Positions 16,118 through 23,780 of a stretch of DNA of 64,000 nt are shown here, piece after piece. Location: NCBI GenBank assembly GCA_035293805.1, contig DATGMD010000038.1:51051-115050 (forward strand). The letters run 5' to 3'. A program made the position numbers and the translations under genes. This stretch comes from JAJPHF01 sp035293805 (GTDB taxonomy: Bacteria; Chloroflexota; UBA6077; JAJPHF01). Position 1 is the first letter of the stretch, and each line of letters starts with the position of its first letter. Below the pieces are notes generated by a model that worked only from the letters and a program-made list of their open reading frames with translations, was not told the DNA's origin and did not search any database.

Positions 16118-17282
16118 GGATCGCCGGCTCCTGCCCCTCGCCCTCGATCGGAAGGCGAACCGTAAAGATGCTGCCCCCGCCGGGCCGCGGCGCGCAAGTC
16201 ACCTCACCCCCGTGCGCCTGGGCCAGCCCGCGCGCGATAGCCAGCCCCAGACCGCTCCCCGGCGCGCGGCTGCCCGGCGCGGCCCGATAGAACTTGTCGA
16301 AGATGCGCTCCGCCTCGCCGTCCGGGATGCCCGGTCCCCGATCGGCCACCTCGATGCGCAGCTGGCTACCCAGCGCGCCGGCCGTCAGCTCCACCGGCCC
16401 ATCTGCGGGCGAGTACTTGAGCGCGTTGTCCACCAAGTTCGTGACGATCTGCTCCACCATGACGTAATCCAGCCGGGCGAGCGGCAGCGCCTCCGCCACG
16501 CTCAGGCGCAGCCGCTCGCCCGGCCGGTCCAGCCGCTCCGCCACCCCGGCCAGGATCTCCTCGACGTCGTGCCAGTCGCGCAGCGGTTGCAGCATGCCGG
16601 CGTCGATCCGCGAGAGGTCGAGCAGCCGCGCCACGAAGCGCGTCAGCCGGTCGGTCTCCTCGTCGATCGTACAGAGCAGCATCTGGCGCTCCTCCCGGTC
16701 CAGGTCCACCCGCGCGTCGAGCAAGCTCGTGACGGCCGCCTTGATCGAGGTCAGCGGCGTGCGCAGGTCGTGCGAGACCGACGACAGCAGCGCGGCGTGG
16801 AGCTGCTCCGTCCGCCGCAGCACCTCCGTCTCGCGCGCCGCCTCCTCGGCCCGCTGCCGCTCGGCCATCTCGCGCTTCAGCTGCGCCTGCGCCGCGTGCA
16901 GCCGACGGCGCGTCCGCACCCACACCTGCACGCGCGCCAGCAGCTCGTTGTAGTCGACCGGCTTCGTGACGTAATCGTCGGCCCCGGCCGCGAAGCCCGC
17001 CTGGCGCTCCTTCTCGCCCGCGAGCGAGGTGAGCATGATGACCGGCAGGTAGGCTTCGCGCTCCGCAGCGCGCAGCCGCCGGCACAGCTCGAGCCCGTCC
17101 ACCCCCGGCAGCATGACGTCGAGCAGGACCAGCTCGACGTCGCCAGCCGCGATGCGCGCGAGCCCGCTCGCGCCGTCCTCGGCGACCTCGACAGCGTAGC
17201 CCGCCGTCTCCAGCATCAGCCGCAGCACCTCCGCGGCGGGCGGCTCGTCCTCAACGAGTAGAATTACCGGCGCCGACTGCAT
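16083..17282 (-). CDS. Cytosolic hybrid histidine kinase: receiver-HisKA-HATPase
   Basis: 399 residues, ATG start. A complete receiver domain comes first (EDEPPAAEV, Asp in LVLLDVMLPG, Lys in VTKPVDY). A coiled-coil linker (about 130-165) follows, then the HisKA domain with SSVSHDLRTPLTSIKA, close to the KdpD type, and HATPase_c with N box (NLVDNALKYS), G1 (DRGPGIP), F (FDKFYRA) and G2 (GSGLGLAIA). There is no membrane segment or classic sensor domain. The N-terminal receiver must therefore supply the input, which suggests a phosphorelay from another kinase. It is followed by an overlapping response-regulator gene, and a TTGACA/CATATT promoter lies about 85 bases upstream. Confidence 0.9.
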   Translation of the reverse strand: MQSAPVILLVEDEPPAAEVLRLMLETAGYAVEVAEDGASGLARIAAGDVELVLLDVMLPGVDGLELCRRLRAAEREAYLPVIMLTSLAGEKERQAGFAAGADDYVTKPVDYNELLARVQVWVRTRRRLHAAQAQLKREMAERQRAEEAARETEVLRRTEQLHAALLSSVSHDLRTPLTSIKAAVTSLLDARVDLDREERQMLLCTIDEETDRLTRFVARLLDLSRIDAGMLQPLRDWHDVEEILAGVAERLDRPGERLRLSVAEALPLARLDYVMVEQIVTNLVDNALKYSPADGPVELTAGALGSQLRIEVADRGPGIPDGEAERIFDKFYRAAPGSRAPGSGLGLAIARGLAQAHGGEVTCAPRPGGGSIFTVRLPIEGEGQEPAIRERPAGASRRR

Positions 17283-17365
17283 GCGCAGCCCCCCCTTGGT
17301 TCCAGCACTCGACGCGACAGCGACCGCCGCCGCGCGAGCCCCCTGCGCTCGGGTGATGAATTGAG

Positions 17366-17395
17366 AATATGCAGCGAAGGGCGGTACCGTGTCAA
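17366..17395 (-). promoter_or_regulatory. Sigma-70-type promoter for the two-component operon
   Basis: On the minus strand a perfect TTGACA (17395-17390) is followed after 18 bases by CATATT (17371-17366), 84 bases before the kinase start codon. It is divergent from, and 17 bases away from, the next promoter. Confidence 0.55.
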
Positions 17396-17412
17396 TGACC
17401 GCTGGCCGGCGG

Positions 17413-17441
17413 TTGACACCGCCGGCCGCCGCGTCTATCGT
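17413..17441 (+). promoter_or_regulatory. Sigma-70-type promoter for the amidohydrolase operon
   Basis: A perfect TTGACA (17413-17418), a 17-base spacer and TATCGT (17436-17441) lie about 65 bases before the amidohydrolase start codon at 17507. Confidence 0.65.
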
Positions 17442-17506
17442 ACCCTCGGGACAGGGAGCGACAGGCGCGGGGCGCCCCGCGCCGCCCGCCGCGCAGGAGA
17501 GGTGCC

Positions 17507-18604
17507 GTGAACAGCCAGCTCATCGTCGACGCCGACGGACACGTGCGCGAGTCCGACCGCGAGATCTTCGCCTACTTGCCCGAGCCCTACGCCGGCAAGG
17601 AGGCGTTGTTCGCGGCCTCGTTCTTCCCGACGCTCGACGGCTTCCACCGCGCCGCGACGAAAGTGCTCGACGGCAAGGGCCGCGCCGTCGCCAACCCCAG
17701 CGGCGCCGACTGGCTGGCCTACCTCGACGAGACGAACATCGCCGTGTCGGTGCTGTTCCCCACCGCCGGGCTCGGCTTCGGGCTGATCCAGGACCCCAAC
17801 TGGGCGGCGGGGCTGGCGCGCGGCTACAACGACTGGCTGCACGACCGCTACCTGCGCGCCAACCCGCGGCGCCTCAAGGGCATGGCGCTCCTGCCGCTCC
17901 AAGACCCGCCGCGCGCCGCCGCCGAGCTACGGCGTGCCGTCGGCGACCTCGGCATGGTCGGCGGCATCCTGCCCGCGAACGGGCTCGCCGAGGCCTATGG
18001 CCACCGCTCCTTCTGGCCCGTCTACGAGGCGGCCCAGGAGCTGAACTGCGTGCTGGCGGTCCACGGCGCGTCGATCCAGGGGCTCGGGCTGGAGCGGCTG
18101 CGGCGGCTGATCGAGGCGCGCACGCTGTCCCACGGCTTCAGCCAGATGGTGCAGATGACCAGCATGATGTTTGGCGGCGTGTTCGACGCCTTCCCGCGGC
18201 TGCGCGTGGCCTACTGCGAGGCGGGCAGCGGCTGGGCGCCCTACCTCCTGGAGCGGCTGGACCTGGAGTGGGAGAACCGCGGCGCCCAGGCGCCCGAAAT
18301 CCAGGCGCCGCCCAGCGCGCACCTCCAGAGCGGGCGCATCTTCATCCACGCCGAGCTAAAGGAGCGCGGGCTGGCGACCGCCGTGCAGGCGCTCGGCGGC
18401 GACGTGTTCTTCGCCGCCTCCGACTTCCCGCACGAGCCGAAGCACGAGTTCCTGGAGAACCTCGCCTACTTCGAGGCGCGCGCCGACGTGCCCGCCGACG
18501 TGAAGCGCAAGATCCTCTGGGACAACCCGATCCGCATGTACGCGCTCGACGAGGCCGACGTGCGCGCCGCCGCCAGCCAGCCCGCGGCCGCCGGCGCGCG
18601 GTGA
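17507..18604 (+). CDS. Amidohydrolase-2 (ACMSD-like) family metal-dependent hydrolase
   Basis: 365 residues, GTG start behind AGGAGAGGTG. The protein is a TIM-barrel amidohydrolase of the Amidohydro_2 type. It begins with the strand-1 metal motif in degenerate form (VDADGHVRE, with DxH in place of HxH). AVHGAS holds the strand-5 His, AYCEAGSGW a conserved acidic segment, and FAASDFPHEP the catalytic Asp. WDNPIRMYAL is the usual C-terminal signature. Family members decarboxylate or hydrolyse ring-derived acids; the substrate is not visible. The next gene, an isochorismatase-fold protein, starts 9 bases later, so they form an operon and perhaps a small catabolic pair. Confidence 0.82.
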   Translation: MNSQLIVDADGHVRESDREIFAYLPEPYAGKEALFAASFFPTLDGFHRAATKVLDGKGRAVANPSGADWLAYLDETNIAVSVLFPTAGLGFGLIQDPNWAAGLARGYNDWLHDRYLRANPRRLKGMALLPLQDPPRAAAELRRAVGDLGMVGGILPANGLAEAYGHRSFWPVYEAAQELNCVLAVHGASIQGLGLERLRRLIEARTLSHGFSQMVQMTSMMFGGVFDAFPRLRVAYCEAGSGWAPYLLERLDLEWENRGAQAPEIQAPPSAHLQSGRIFIHAELKERGLATAVQALGGDVFFAASDFPHEPKHEFLENLAYFEARADVPADVKRKILWDNPIRMYALDEADVRAAASQPAAAGAR

Positions 18605-18613
18605 GGAGGCGCC

Positions 18614-19324
18614 ATGCGCGGCAAGATACCCTGGCAGCCCCCGCGCGAGGACCGCTACGTCATCAGCGAGTGGGAGATCGAGCCGCGCGCCACCGCGCTG
18701 CTGCTCGTCGACCTGCAAGTCGCCCACCTCGACCCTGACCGCGGCCTCGGCCGGCGCTTGCAGGCGCACCCCGCGCAGCACGCCTATTACTATGGCCGCG
18801 TGCGCGACGTGGTGCTGCCGAACGTCGCGCGCCTGCAAGCCTTCTTCCGTGAGAACGGCCTGCAGATCATCTACACGCGGCTGGGCCTACAGACCGCCGA
18901 CGGCCGCGACCTGGCGCCCTGGAGCTGGCAGGCCGCCGCCCAGCAGGCCGCGCCCGCCGCGCCGCCACGCTACCCGCCCGGCGCTCCCGAGCGCGAGCTG
19001 TGGCCGACCCTGGCGCCCCGCCCCGACGAGCTGGTCCTCGACAAGATCGCGCTCAGCCCGTTCAACAGCACCGCCCTCGACCAATACCTGCACAACATGC
19101 AGATCGAGAACCTGGTGGTGGCCGGCGTGCTGACCGACGCCGCGGTCGAGACGACGGCGCGCGACGCGGGCGACCGCGGTTACTCCACGATCGCCGTCGA
19201 GGACGCCTGCGCGGCGCTCGCGCCCGAGCACCACGCGACCACTTTCGCCACCGCCTCCTGGTACGTCGGCAAGACGACCGCCGAGGTGCTGGAGCAGGTC
19301 GGCGGCCTGTTGCGCGCGGGCTAG
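18614..19324 (+). CDS. Isochorismatase-fold cysteine hydrolase lacking the catalytic Cys
   Basis: 236 residues, ATG start behind GAGGAGGCGCC. The fold of cysteine hydrolases is clear: catalytic Asp in LLLVDLQ, Lys in LDKIALSPFNST, and the block VVAGVLTDAAVETTARDAGDRGY. In that block the position normally held by the nucleophilic Cys (GVxTxxCVExT) is Ala177, codon GCG at 19142-19144. With Asp and Lys kept but Cys lost, normal nucleophilic chemistry is not expected. It may bind a substrate, act as a partner, or use other chemistry. It is cotranscribed with the amidohydrolase. Confidence 0.82.
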   Translation: MRGKIPWQPPREDRYVISEWEIEPRATALLLVDLQVAHLDPDRGLGRRLQAHPAQHAYYYGRVRDVVLPNVARLQAFFRENGLQIIYTRLGLQTADGRDLAPWSWQAAAQQAAPAAPPRYPPGAPERELWPTLAPRPDELVLDKIALSPFNSTALDQYLHNMQIENLVVAGVLTDAAVETTARDAGDRGYSTIAVEDACAALAPEHHATTFATASWYVGKTTAEVLEQVGGLLRAG

Positions 19325-19354
19325 CACCGGCCGCTCCAAGGCGCTAAAAGGATA

Positions 19355-19993
19355 GTGCATCTTCTCGGCTTGAGGATTCCAGGGAAGCTCCTGGTGATCT
19401 TACCTCTCGCCTTTGCTGCGGCGTGCCCACTCGTGGCCATCCTATCGATGGTTATTAGCGATGAGACTCTCTACTATCCATGGCACAATGTTCACTCCCC
19501 ACGACCGCTCTCTGATGCGTTGGCATCGTCAACTCTGCTTCTGCCCTGCCTCACGGCCATCTTTTTGGCCTGGTGGGGACCGCGACCAAGGAGTCGACCA
19601 GGAAGACTCTTCCTTGGAGCAATCCTTGTTTGGTGGATTGCGTGGATCGGTGCCTGTCGGATGGACTACCGCTGGGGCTGCATCGGCTTCCCACCGCCCG
19701 ATCAGCTCTACCTTTGCAACGCTACGGATGGCGAGGTCATTTACTACCCCCATCCTGCCGGTCCCGGCTATCCGCCCGACACGCGGGTCGGTGGGTACTT
19801 GGCCGCCCGTCGCGGATCTATATTGCTGGGGCGACCATCACCAGGGGGGCCGCTACGCATAGAAGCGGTCAACGCGAAAACCGCACGCCCCGATTTGACG
19901 ACGTCGGCGATCTTCTGCGAACAGTACGCAGCGGACGATCTTGTTCGAGTGCGAGGGCGGATCGACATCGTTGATGGAGCGGTGAGCTGCTAA
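19355..19993 (+). CDS. Hypothetical membrane protein of lower GC
   Basis: About 212 residues from a GTG; an SD-like AAAGGA lies 5 bases upstream. Three hydrophobic segments are seen: about 10-35, 55-73 and 84-100. A Cys- and aromatic-rich loop follows (CRMDYRWGCIGFPPPDQLYLC), then a soluble C-terminal half ending in Cys. I recognise no family. Base composition is clearly lower in GC than the neighbours and codon use is more relaxed, which suggests recent acquisition. The frame is open over its full length, but the coding call rests mainly on length and hydrophobic pattern. Confidence 0.5.
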   Translation: MHLLGLRIPGKLLVILPLAFAAACPLVAILSMVISDETLYYPWHNVHSPRPLSDALASSTLLLPCLTAIFLAWWGPRPRSRPGRLFLGAILVWWIAWIGACRMDYRWGCIGFPPPDQLYLCNATDGEVIYYPHPAGPGYPPDTRVGGYLAARRGSILLGRPSPGGPLRIEAVNAKTARPDLTTSAIFCEQYAADDLVRVRGRIDIVDGAVSC

Positions 19994-20101
19994 CGATATC
20001 ACCGCAACCGCGTATTGCTACGGTAGTTCGCCCCGGTGTCTGGAATACGCATAAGAGTCGCGGTGTAGGAAGCAGGCGGGGTGGGGTGAAGGGAGGCAGC
20101 C

Positions 20102-21193
20102 ATGCAGGCCGCGGTGCTGCACGGAGGGAACCAGCCGCTGACGATCGAGGAGGTGGGCTTGGCGGCGCCGCGCGTGGGCGAGGTGCGCGTGCGGGTGATG
20201 GCGACGGGGCTCTGCCACAGCGACCTGCACTTCCTGGACGGCCTGCGCGACGGCCCGTACCCCATGATCATGGGCCACGAGGGCGCGGGCGTCGTCGAGG
20301 CGGTGGGGCCGGGCGTCGCCGAGGTGGCCGTGGGCGACCACGTGGTCCTCTCGTTCTGCGGCAACTGCGGCCGCTGCCCCGCCTGCCTGCGCGGCGAGGC
20401 CGTCATCTGCAGCGGGCACCAGGGCTCGCGCCACCTGCCACACGACGGCACGGCGCGCGCCACCCTGCGCGGCGAGCCGCTGTACGTCATGACGCGCCTG
20501 GGCACCTTCGCCGAGCACCTCGTTTGCCCGGCCGAGCAGGCGATCCCCATTCGCCGCGACGTGCCGTGGGAGGTGGCCGCGCTCATCGGCTGCTCGGTCA
20601 CGACCGGCGTCTGCGCCGTGACCAACGCGGGCGGCGTGCGGCCGGGCCAGTCGGTCGCGGTGATCGGCTGCGGCGGCGTCGGGCTGAACGTGGTGCAGGG
20701 CGCGCGGCTGGTGAGCGCCGAGCCGATCATCGCCGTGGACACGCTCGACAACAAGCTGGCGTACGCGCGCGCGTTCGGCGCGACCCACGTCGTGAACGCC
20801 AGCCGCGAGGACGCCGTCGCGGCGGTGCGCGACCTCACGGGTGGCGGCGCGGACTACGCTTTCGAGGTGATCGGCCTGCCCGCCACGATGGAGCAGGCCG
20901 TCGCCTGCATCCGCCCGGGCGGCAAGGCGGTCGTCGTCGGCATGGCGCCACTGGGCGCCCGTATCAGCATCGACCCCTACCTGCTCGTGTTGCAGCAGAA
21001 GACGCTACAGGGCACCTTCTACGGCAGCGCCTACCCCCGGCGCGACATTCCTCGCCTGGCCGACCTCTACAAGACAGGCCACCTCGACCTCGACGCGCTC
21101 GTCTCGCGGCGCTACACCCTGGCGCAGATCAACGAGGGCTTCGCCGCCCTCAAGGCCGGCGAAGGCGCCCGCGGCGTAGTCAGCTTCGCCTAG
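20102..21193 (+). CDS. Zinc-dependent alcohol dehydrogenase (MDR superfamily)
   Basis: 363 residues, ATG start behind GGAGG. Catalytic zinc ligands are visible: Cys38 in GLCHSDLH, His59 in the GHEGAG signature, and a later Cys. The structural zinc lobe has four Cys in CGNCGRCPAC...C. The Rossmann motif is VIGCGGVGLN and the acidic residue VDTLDNK follows, which indicates NAD rather than NADP. The length and the PYPMIMGHEGAG block suit the class III-like/benzyl alcohol dehydrogenase branch. The substrate cannot be told. It lies in its own transcription unit. Confidence 0.88.
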   Translation: MQAAVLHGGNQPLTIEEVGLAAPRVGEVRVRVMATGLCHSDLHFLDGLRDGPYPMIMGHEGAGVVEAVGPGVAEVAVGDHVVLSFCGNCGRCPACLRGEAVICSGHQGSRHLPHDGTARATLRGEPLYVMTRLGTFAEHLVCPAEQAIPIRRDVPWEVAALIGCSVTTGVCAVTNAGGVRPGQSVAVIGCGGVGLNVVQGARLVSAEPIIAVDTLDNKLAYARAFGATHVVNASREDAVAAVRDLTGGGADYAFEVIGLPATMEQAVACIRPGGKAVVVGMAPLGARISIDPYLLVLQQKTLQGTFYGSAYPRRDIPRLADLYKTGHLDLDALVSRRYTLAQINEGFAALKAGEGARGVVSFA

Positions 21194-21459
21194 CGCCGGA
21201 TCATACAGGCCGTTCGGCTAGGAGCGGCGGCGCCTGGGAGTCCGGGCGTCTCGCCCACTATGCCGGCATCGGCGCAACCGGCGAGGCGGCCGGGACAGCC
21301 GCACTCCCAGGCCGTCCCCTTCACCGAGCAGGTCGGCTGAACAGGCACCACGGCTGGGCACCCCCGCGCGGCCGTGATAGCCTGGAGTGACGGGCGTCGT
21401 GCGCCGAGCGCTTGTCCCGCAGCGGCCACGATGTTGACTCTCACTACGGAAGGAACTAC

Positions 21460-21963
21460 GTGCGAGGTCTGCGGTCGTCGGCTGCTCGAACCCTGCTCGC
21501 CTGGCTCGGCCGCGGGGCGGCAGGGGACGAGCCCCTGCCCTGCATCCGTTGTTGTTTCTTGCGGCGGCAAGCGCCCCCTCGGGCCGCGCCCTCTGCGATC
21601 GTGGCTGTGGCGCTCGCCCTGGCCCTGAGCGCCTGCGCGGCAGCGGGGGGCGGCGCGGCGCCGCCCCCCGACGCCACGCCCGGCATCGGCGACGCGGCCA
21701 CCGGGAAGGCGCTCTTCTCGGCGAAGGCCTGCAACGGCTGCCACCGCGTGTCGGGCGAGATCGACGGCGGCGTGACCGGCCCCGACCTCAAGGGCTTCGC
21801 CAGCCGCCCAACCATCGCGGGCGCCGTGCCCAACACCCCGGAGAACGTCTGGCGCTGGCTCGCCGACCCGCAGCGCCTCAAGCCCGGCACCGCCATGCCC
21901 CGCCTGCCCCTCACCGCCCAGAACCTCGACGACCTCACGGCCTACCTGGAGACGCTGAAGTAG
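21460..21963 (+). CDS. Lipoprotein-type c-type cytochrome
   Basis: About 167 residues from the GTG at 21460, which has GGAAGGA 5 bases upstream. A lipobox (ALALSAC) lies unusually far in, near residue 55. The cytochrome domain has KACNGCH (haem c), and TAMPRLPL supplies the distal Met; the C-terminal helix is LDDLTAYLETLK. It would be an outer-face electron carrier. The long N-terminal stretch before the hydrophobic helix contains a dispersed palindrome (21519-21539). The native start may therefore have been displaced by a repeat insertion, and a shorter start at GTG 21601 would give almost no n-region. Confidence 0.75.
   Translation: MRGLRSSAARTLLAWLGRGAAGDEPLPCIRCCFLRRQAPPRAAPSAIVAVALALALSACAAAGGGAAPPPDATPGIGDAATGKALFSAKACNGCHRVSGEIDGGVTGPDLKGFASRPTIAGAVPNTPENVWRWLADPQRLKPGTAMPRLPLTAQNLDDLTAYLETLK
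21519..21539. repeat. GGCAGGGG...CCCCTGCC palindrome inside a coding region
   Basis: GGCAGGGG-ACGAG-CCCCTGCC, an 8-bp stem with a 5-base loop. It lies inside the N-terminal coding region of the cytochrome gene. Closely related palindromes with the same centre occur between genes at 41065-41085 and 41181-41201. Confidence 0.65.
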
Positions 21964-22060
21964 CCCCGCTCGACAGGCGCCGCGCGGTGCCCCTACACTA
22001 CCGACAGGCCCCGCGGCGCGGCGCACGATCGCCGCGGGCCGCGCGCAGAGGATGGAGAAC

Positions 22061-23674
22061 GTGGCGACGCGCGTCATCATGCCCACGCTCGGCCTGACGA
22101 TGGAACAGGGCACGGTCGCCCGCTGGCTCAAGCGCGAGGGCGACCGGATCGAGCGCGACGAGCCGCTGTTCACCGTCGAGACCGACAAGGCCACGCTCGA
22201 CGTGCCGGCCCCCGCCGGCGGCGTCCTCGCTCGCGTGCTCGTGCCCGAGGGCGGCACTGTGCCCGTCCTGGAAACCATCGCGATCATCCTCGCCCCCGAC
22301 GAGGGGCTGCCCGACGAGCTGCTGAGCCCCGCGGGCGCCACCCAGGCCGCCGTCGGCCCAGACGCCGCCGATGTCGTCAGCCCCGCCGCGCCCGCCGCTG
22401 CGGCCGCGCCCACGGCGCCGCCCGCCAGCGTCGCCGCAAGCCCGACGCCGGCAGGGGCTCTTGCGCCCCCCCAGCCCCCCGCTGCCGGCGGCAGCCCGGC
22501 GACAAGCACAAGCCCCGGCCCGGTAACGGTGCGCCCGGGGCGCAGCGTGCTCGAAGAACGCGGCGTGGCCGCGGCGCCGGGCGGCGCGCGCCGCGGCTGG
22601 CCCGCCTCGCCCCGCGCGCGCCGTGCGGCGGGCGAGCTAGGGGTGGACCTGGCGACCGTGGAGGGCACCGGCCCCGGCGGGCGCATCGTCGAGGCCGACG
22701 TGCGCCGCGCCGCCGCCGGCCAGGCCGCCGCACCACGCGCCCGCGTCTCGCCACTCGCCCAGCGGCTCGCCCTGGAGCTGGGCGTCAACCTGGCCGCCGT
22801 CGCCGGCAGCGGCCCCGGTGGCCGCATCACCCGCCAGGACGTGGAGGCCGCCGCCCGCGCCGCCCCGGCCGCGTCCACCGCCCCGCCCGCCGCGCCGCCG
22901 CCTCCCGCACCGGCAGCCGCCCCGCCCGCTCCCGCCCCAGCAGCGTCAGCGCCGGCAATGCCTCAGCCGGCCGCTCCGGCCGCACGCGGCGGCCGGCTCG
23001 CCGCGCTCAGCCGCCTGCGCCGCGTGACCGCCGAGCGCATGGCCGCGTCGGCGCGCAGCGTGGCGCGCGTCACCCTGTTCGCCGAGGTGGACTTCGCTGA
23101 GGCCGTCCGCTTCCGTGCCCAGCTCGCGCCCGAGTTCGAGCGCCGCTACGCCGCGCGCCTGACCTACGACACGCTGGTCGCTCGCGCCTGCGCCCTCGCG
23201 ATGGCCGACCACCCCGCCATGAACGCGCACTGGACCGATGACGGTCCGCTGCTCTTCGAGCAGGTGGACGTCGGCGTGGCCGTCGCGCTGCCCGAGGGCC
23301 TGACCGTACCGGTGGTGCGCGACGTGGCGCGGCGGCCGCTCTGGGAGGTGGCGCGGAGCGTCAACGACGTGGTGGCCCGCGCCCAGGAGGGGCGGCTCGG
23401 CCCCGAGGACTTCGGCGGCACGTTCACCATCACCAATCTCGGCATGTACGGCGTCGAGGGCTTCACGCCGATCGTGAACCCGCCGGAGGTCGGCATCCTG
23501 GGCGTGGGCGCCATCCAGCGCAAGCCGGTCGAGGCCGACGGCGCGGTGGTCGTGCGCGAGCGACTCGTGCTCAGCCTGGCCTTCGACCACCGCGCGATCG
23601 ACGGCGCGCCCGCCGCCGCCTTCCTCGCCCGCGTCCGCGAAGCCCTGGAAAAGCCATATATCCTACTAACGTAG
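22061..23674 (+). CDS. 2-oxoacid dehydrogenase E2 (dihydrolipoamide acyltransferase)
   Basis: About 537 residues. The GTG at 22061 (VATRVIMPTLGLTMEQG) gives the usual E2 start; an ATG at 22052 is too close to its SD. One lipoyl domain carries the lipoylated Lys in VETDKATLDV. An Ala/Pro linker follows, then two peripheral subunit-binding domains in tandem: SPRARRAAGELGVDL and SPLAQRLALELGVNL, each ending in a GTGPGGRI-like turn. The catalytic domain ends with DHRAIDGAPAA, the acyltransferase HxxxDG motif. The family usually has one subunit-binding domain. The E1-alpha gene follows; no E1-beta or E3 is in the window. Pyruvate, branched-chain and acetoin complexes are all possible. Confidence 0.9.
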   Translation: MATRVIMPTLGLTMEQGTVARWLKREGDRIERDEPLFTVETDKATLDVPAPAGGVLARVLVPEGGTVPVLETIAIILAPDEGLPDELLSPAGATQAAVGPDAADVVSPAAPAAAAAPTAPPASVAASPTPAGALAPPQPPAAGGSPATSTSPGPVTVRPGRSVLEERGVAAAPGGARRGWPASPRARRAAGELGVDLATVEGTGPGGRIVEADVRRAAAGQAAAPRARVSPLAQRLALELGVNLAAVAGSGPGGRITRQDVEAAARAAPAASTAPPAAPPPPAPAAAPPAPAPAASAPAMPQPAAPAARGGRLAALSRLRRVTAERMAASARSVARVTLFAEVDFAEAVRFRAQLAPEFERRYAARLTYDTLVARACALAMADHPAMNAHWTDDGPLLFEQVDVGVAVALPEGLTVPVVRDVARRPLWEVARSVNDVVARAQEGRLGPEDFGGTFTITNLGMYGVEGFTPIVNPPEVGILGVGAIQRKPVEADGAVVVRERLVLSLAFDHRAIDGAPAAAFLARVREALEKPYILLT

Positions 23675-23769
23675 CCGTCAGCCGTCAGCTATCAGCCGTC
23701 AGCCGTCAGCCGGGAGTATCATCCGTGCTGATAGCTGACTGCTGACTGCTGATAGCTGACGGCTGATAG
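23675..23769. repeat. Inverted arrays of heptamer repeats (STRR-like)
   Basis: Starting right after the E2 stop codon there are five heptamers (CCGTCAG, CCGTCAG, CTATCAG, CCGTCAG, CCGTCAG), then CCGGGAG and an 11-base centre. Six heptamers in the opposite sense follow (CTGATAG, CTGACTG, CTGACTG, CTGATAG, CTGACGG, CTGATAG). The two arms can pair over about 35 bases with some mismatches. The array ends just before the GGAGG site of the E1-alpha gene. Confidence 0.85.
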
Positions 23770-23780
23770 CTGGAGGCCGC

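Noticed and set aside
23675..23769. CRISPR array
   Set aside because: The repeats are 7-base units without unique spacers and they switch orientation in the middle, which fits short tandem repeats rather than CRISPR.
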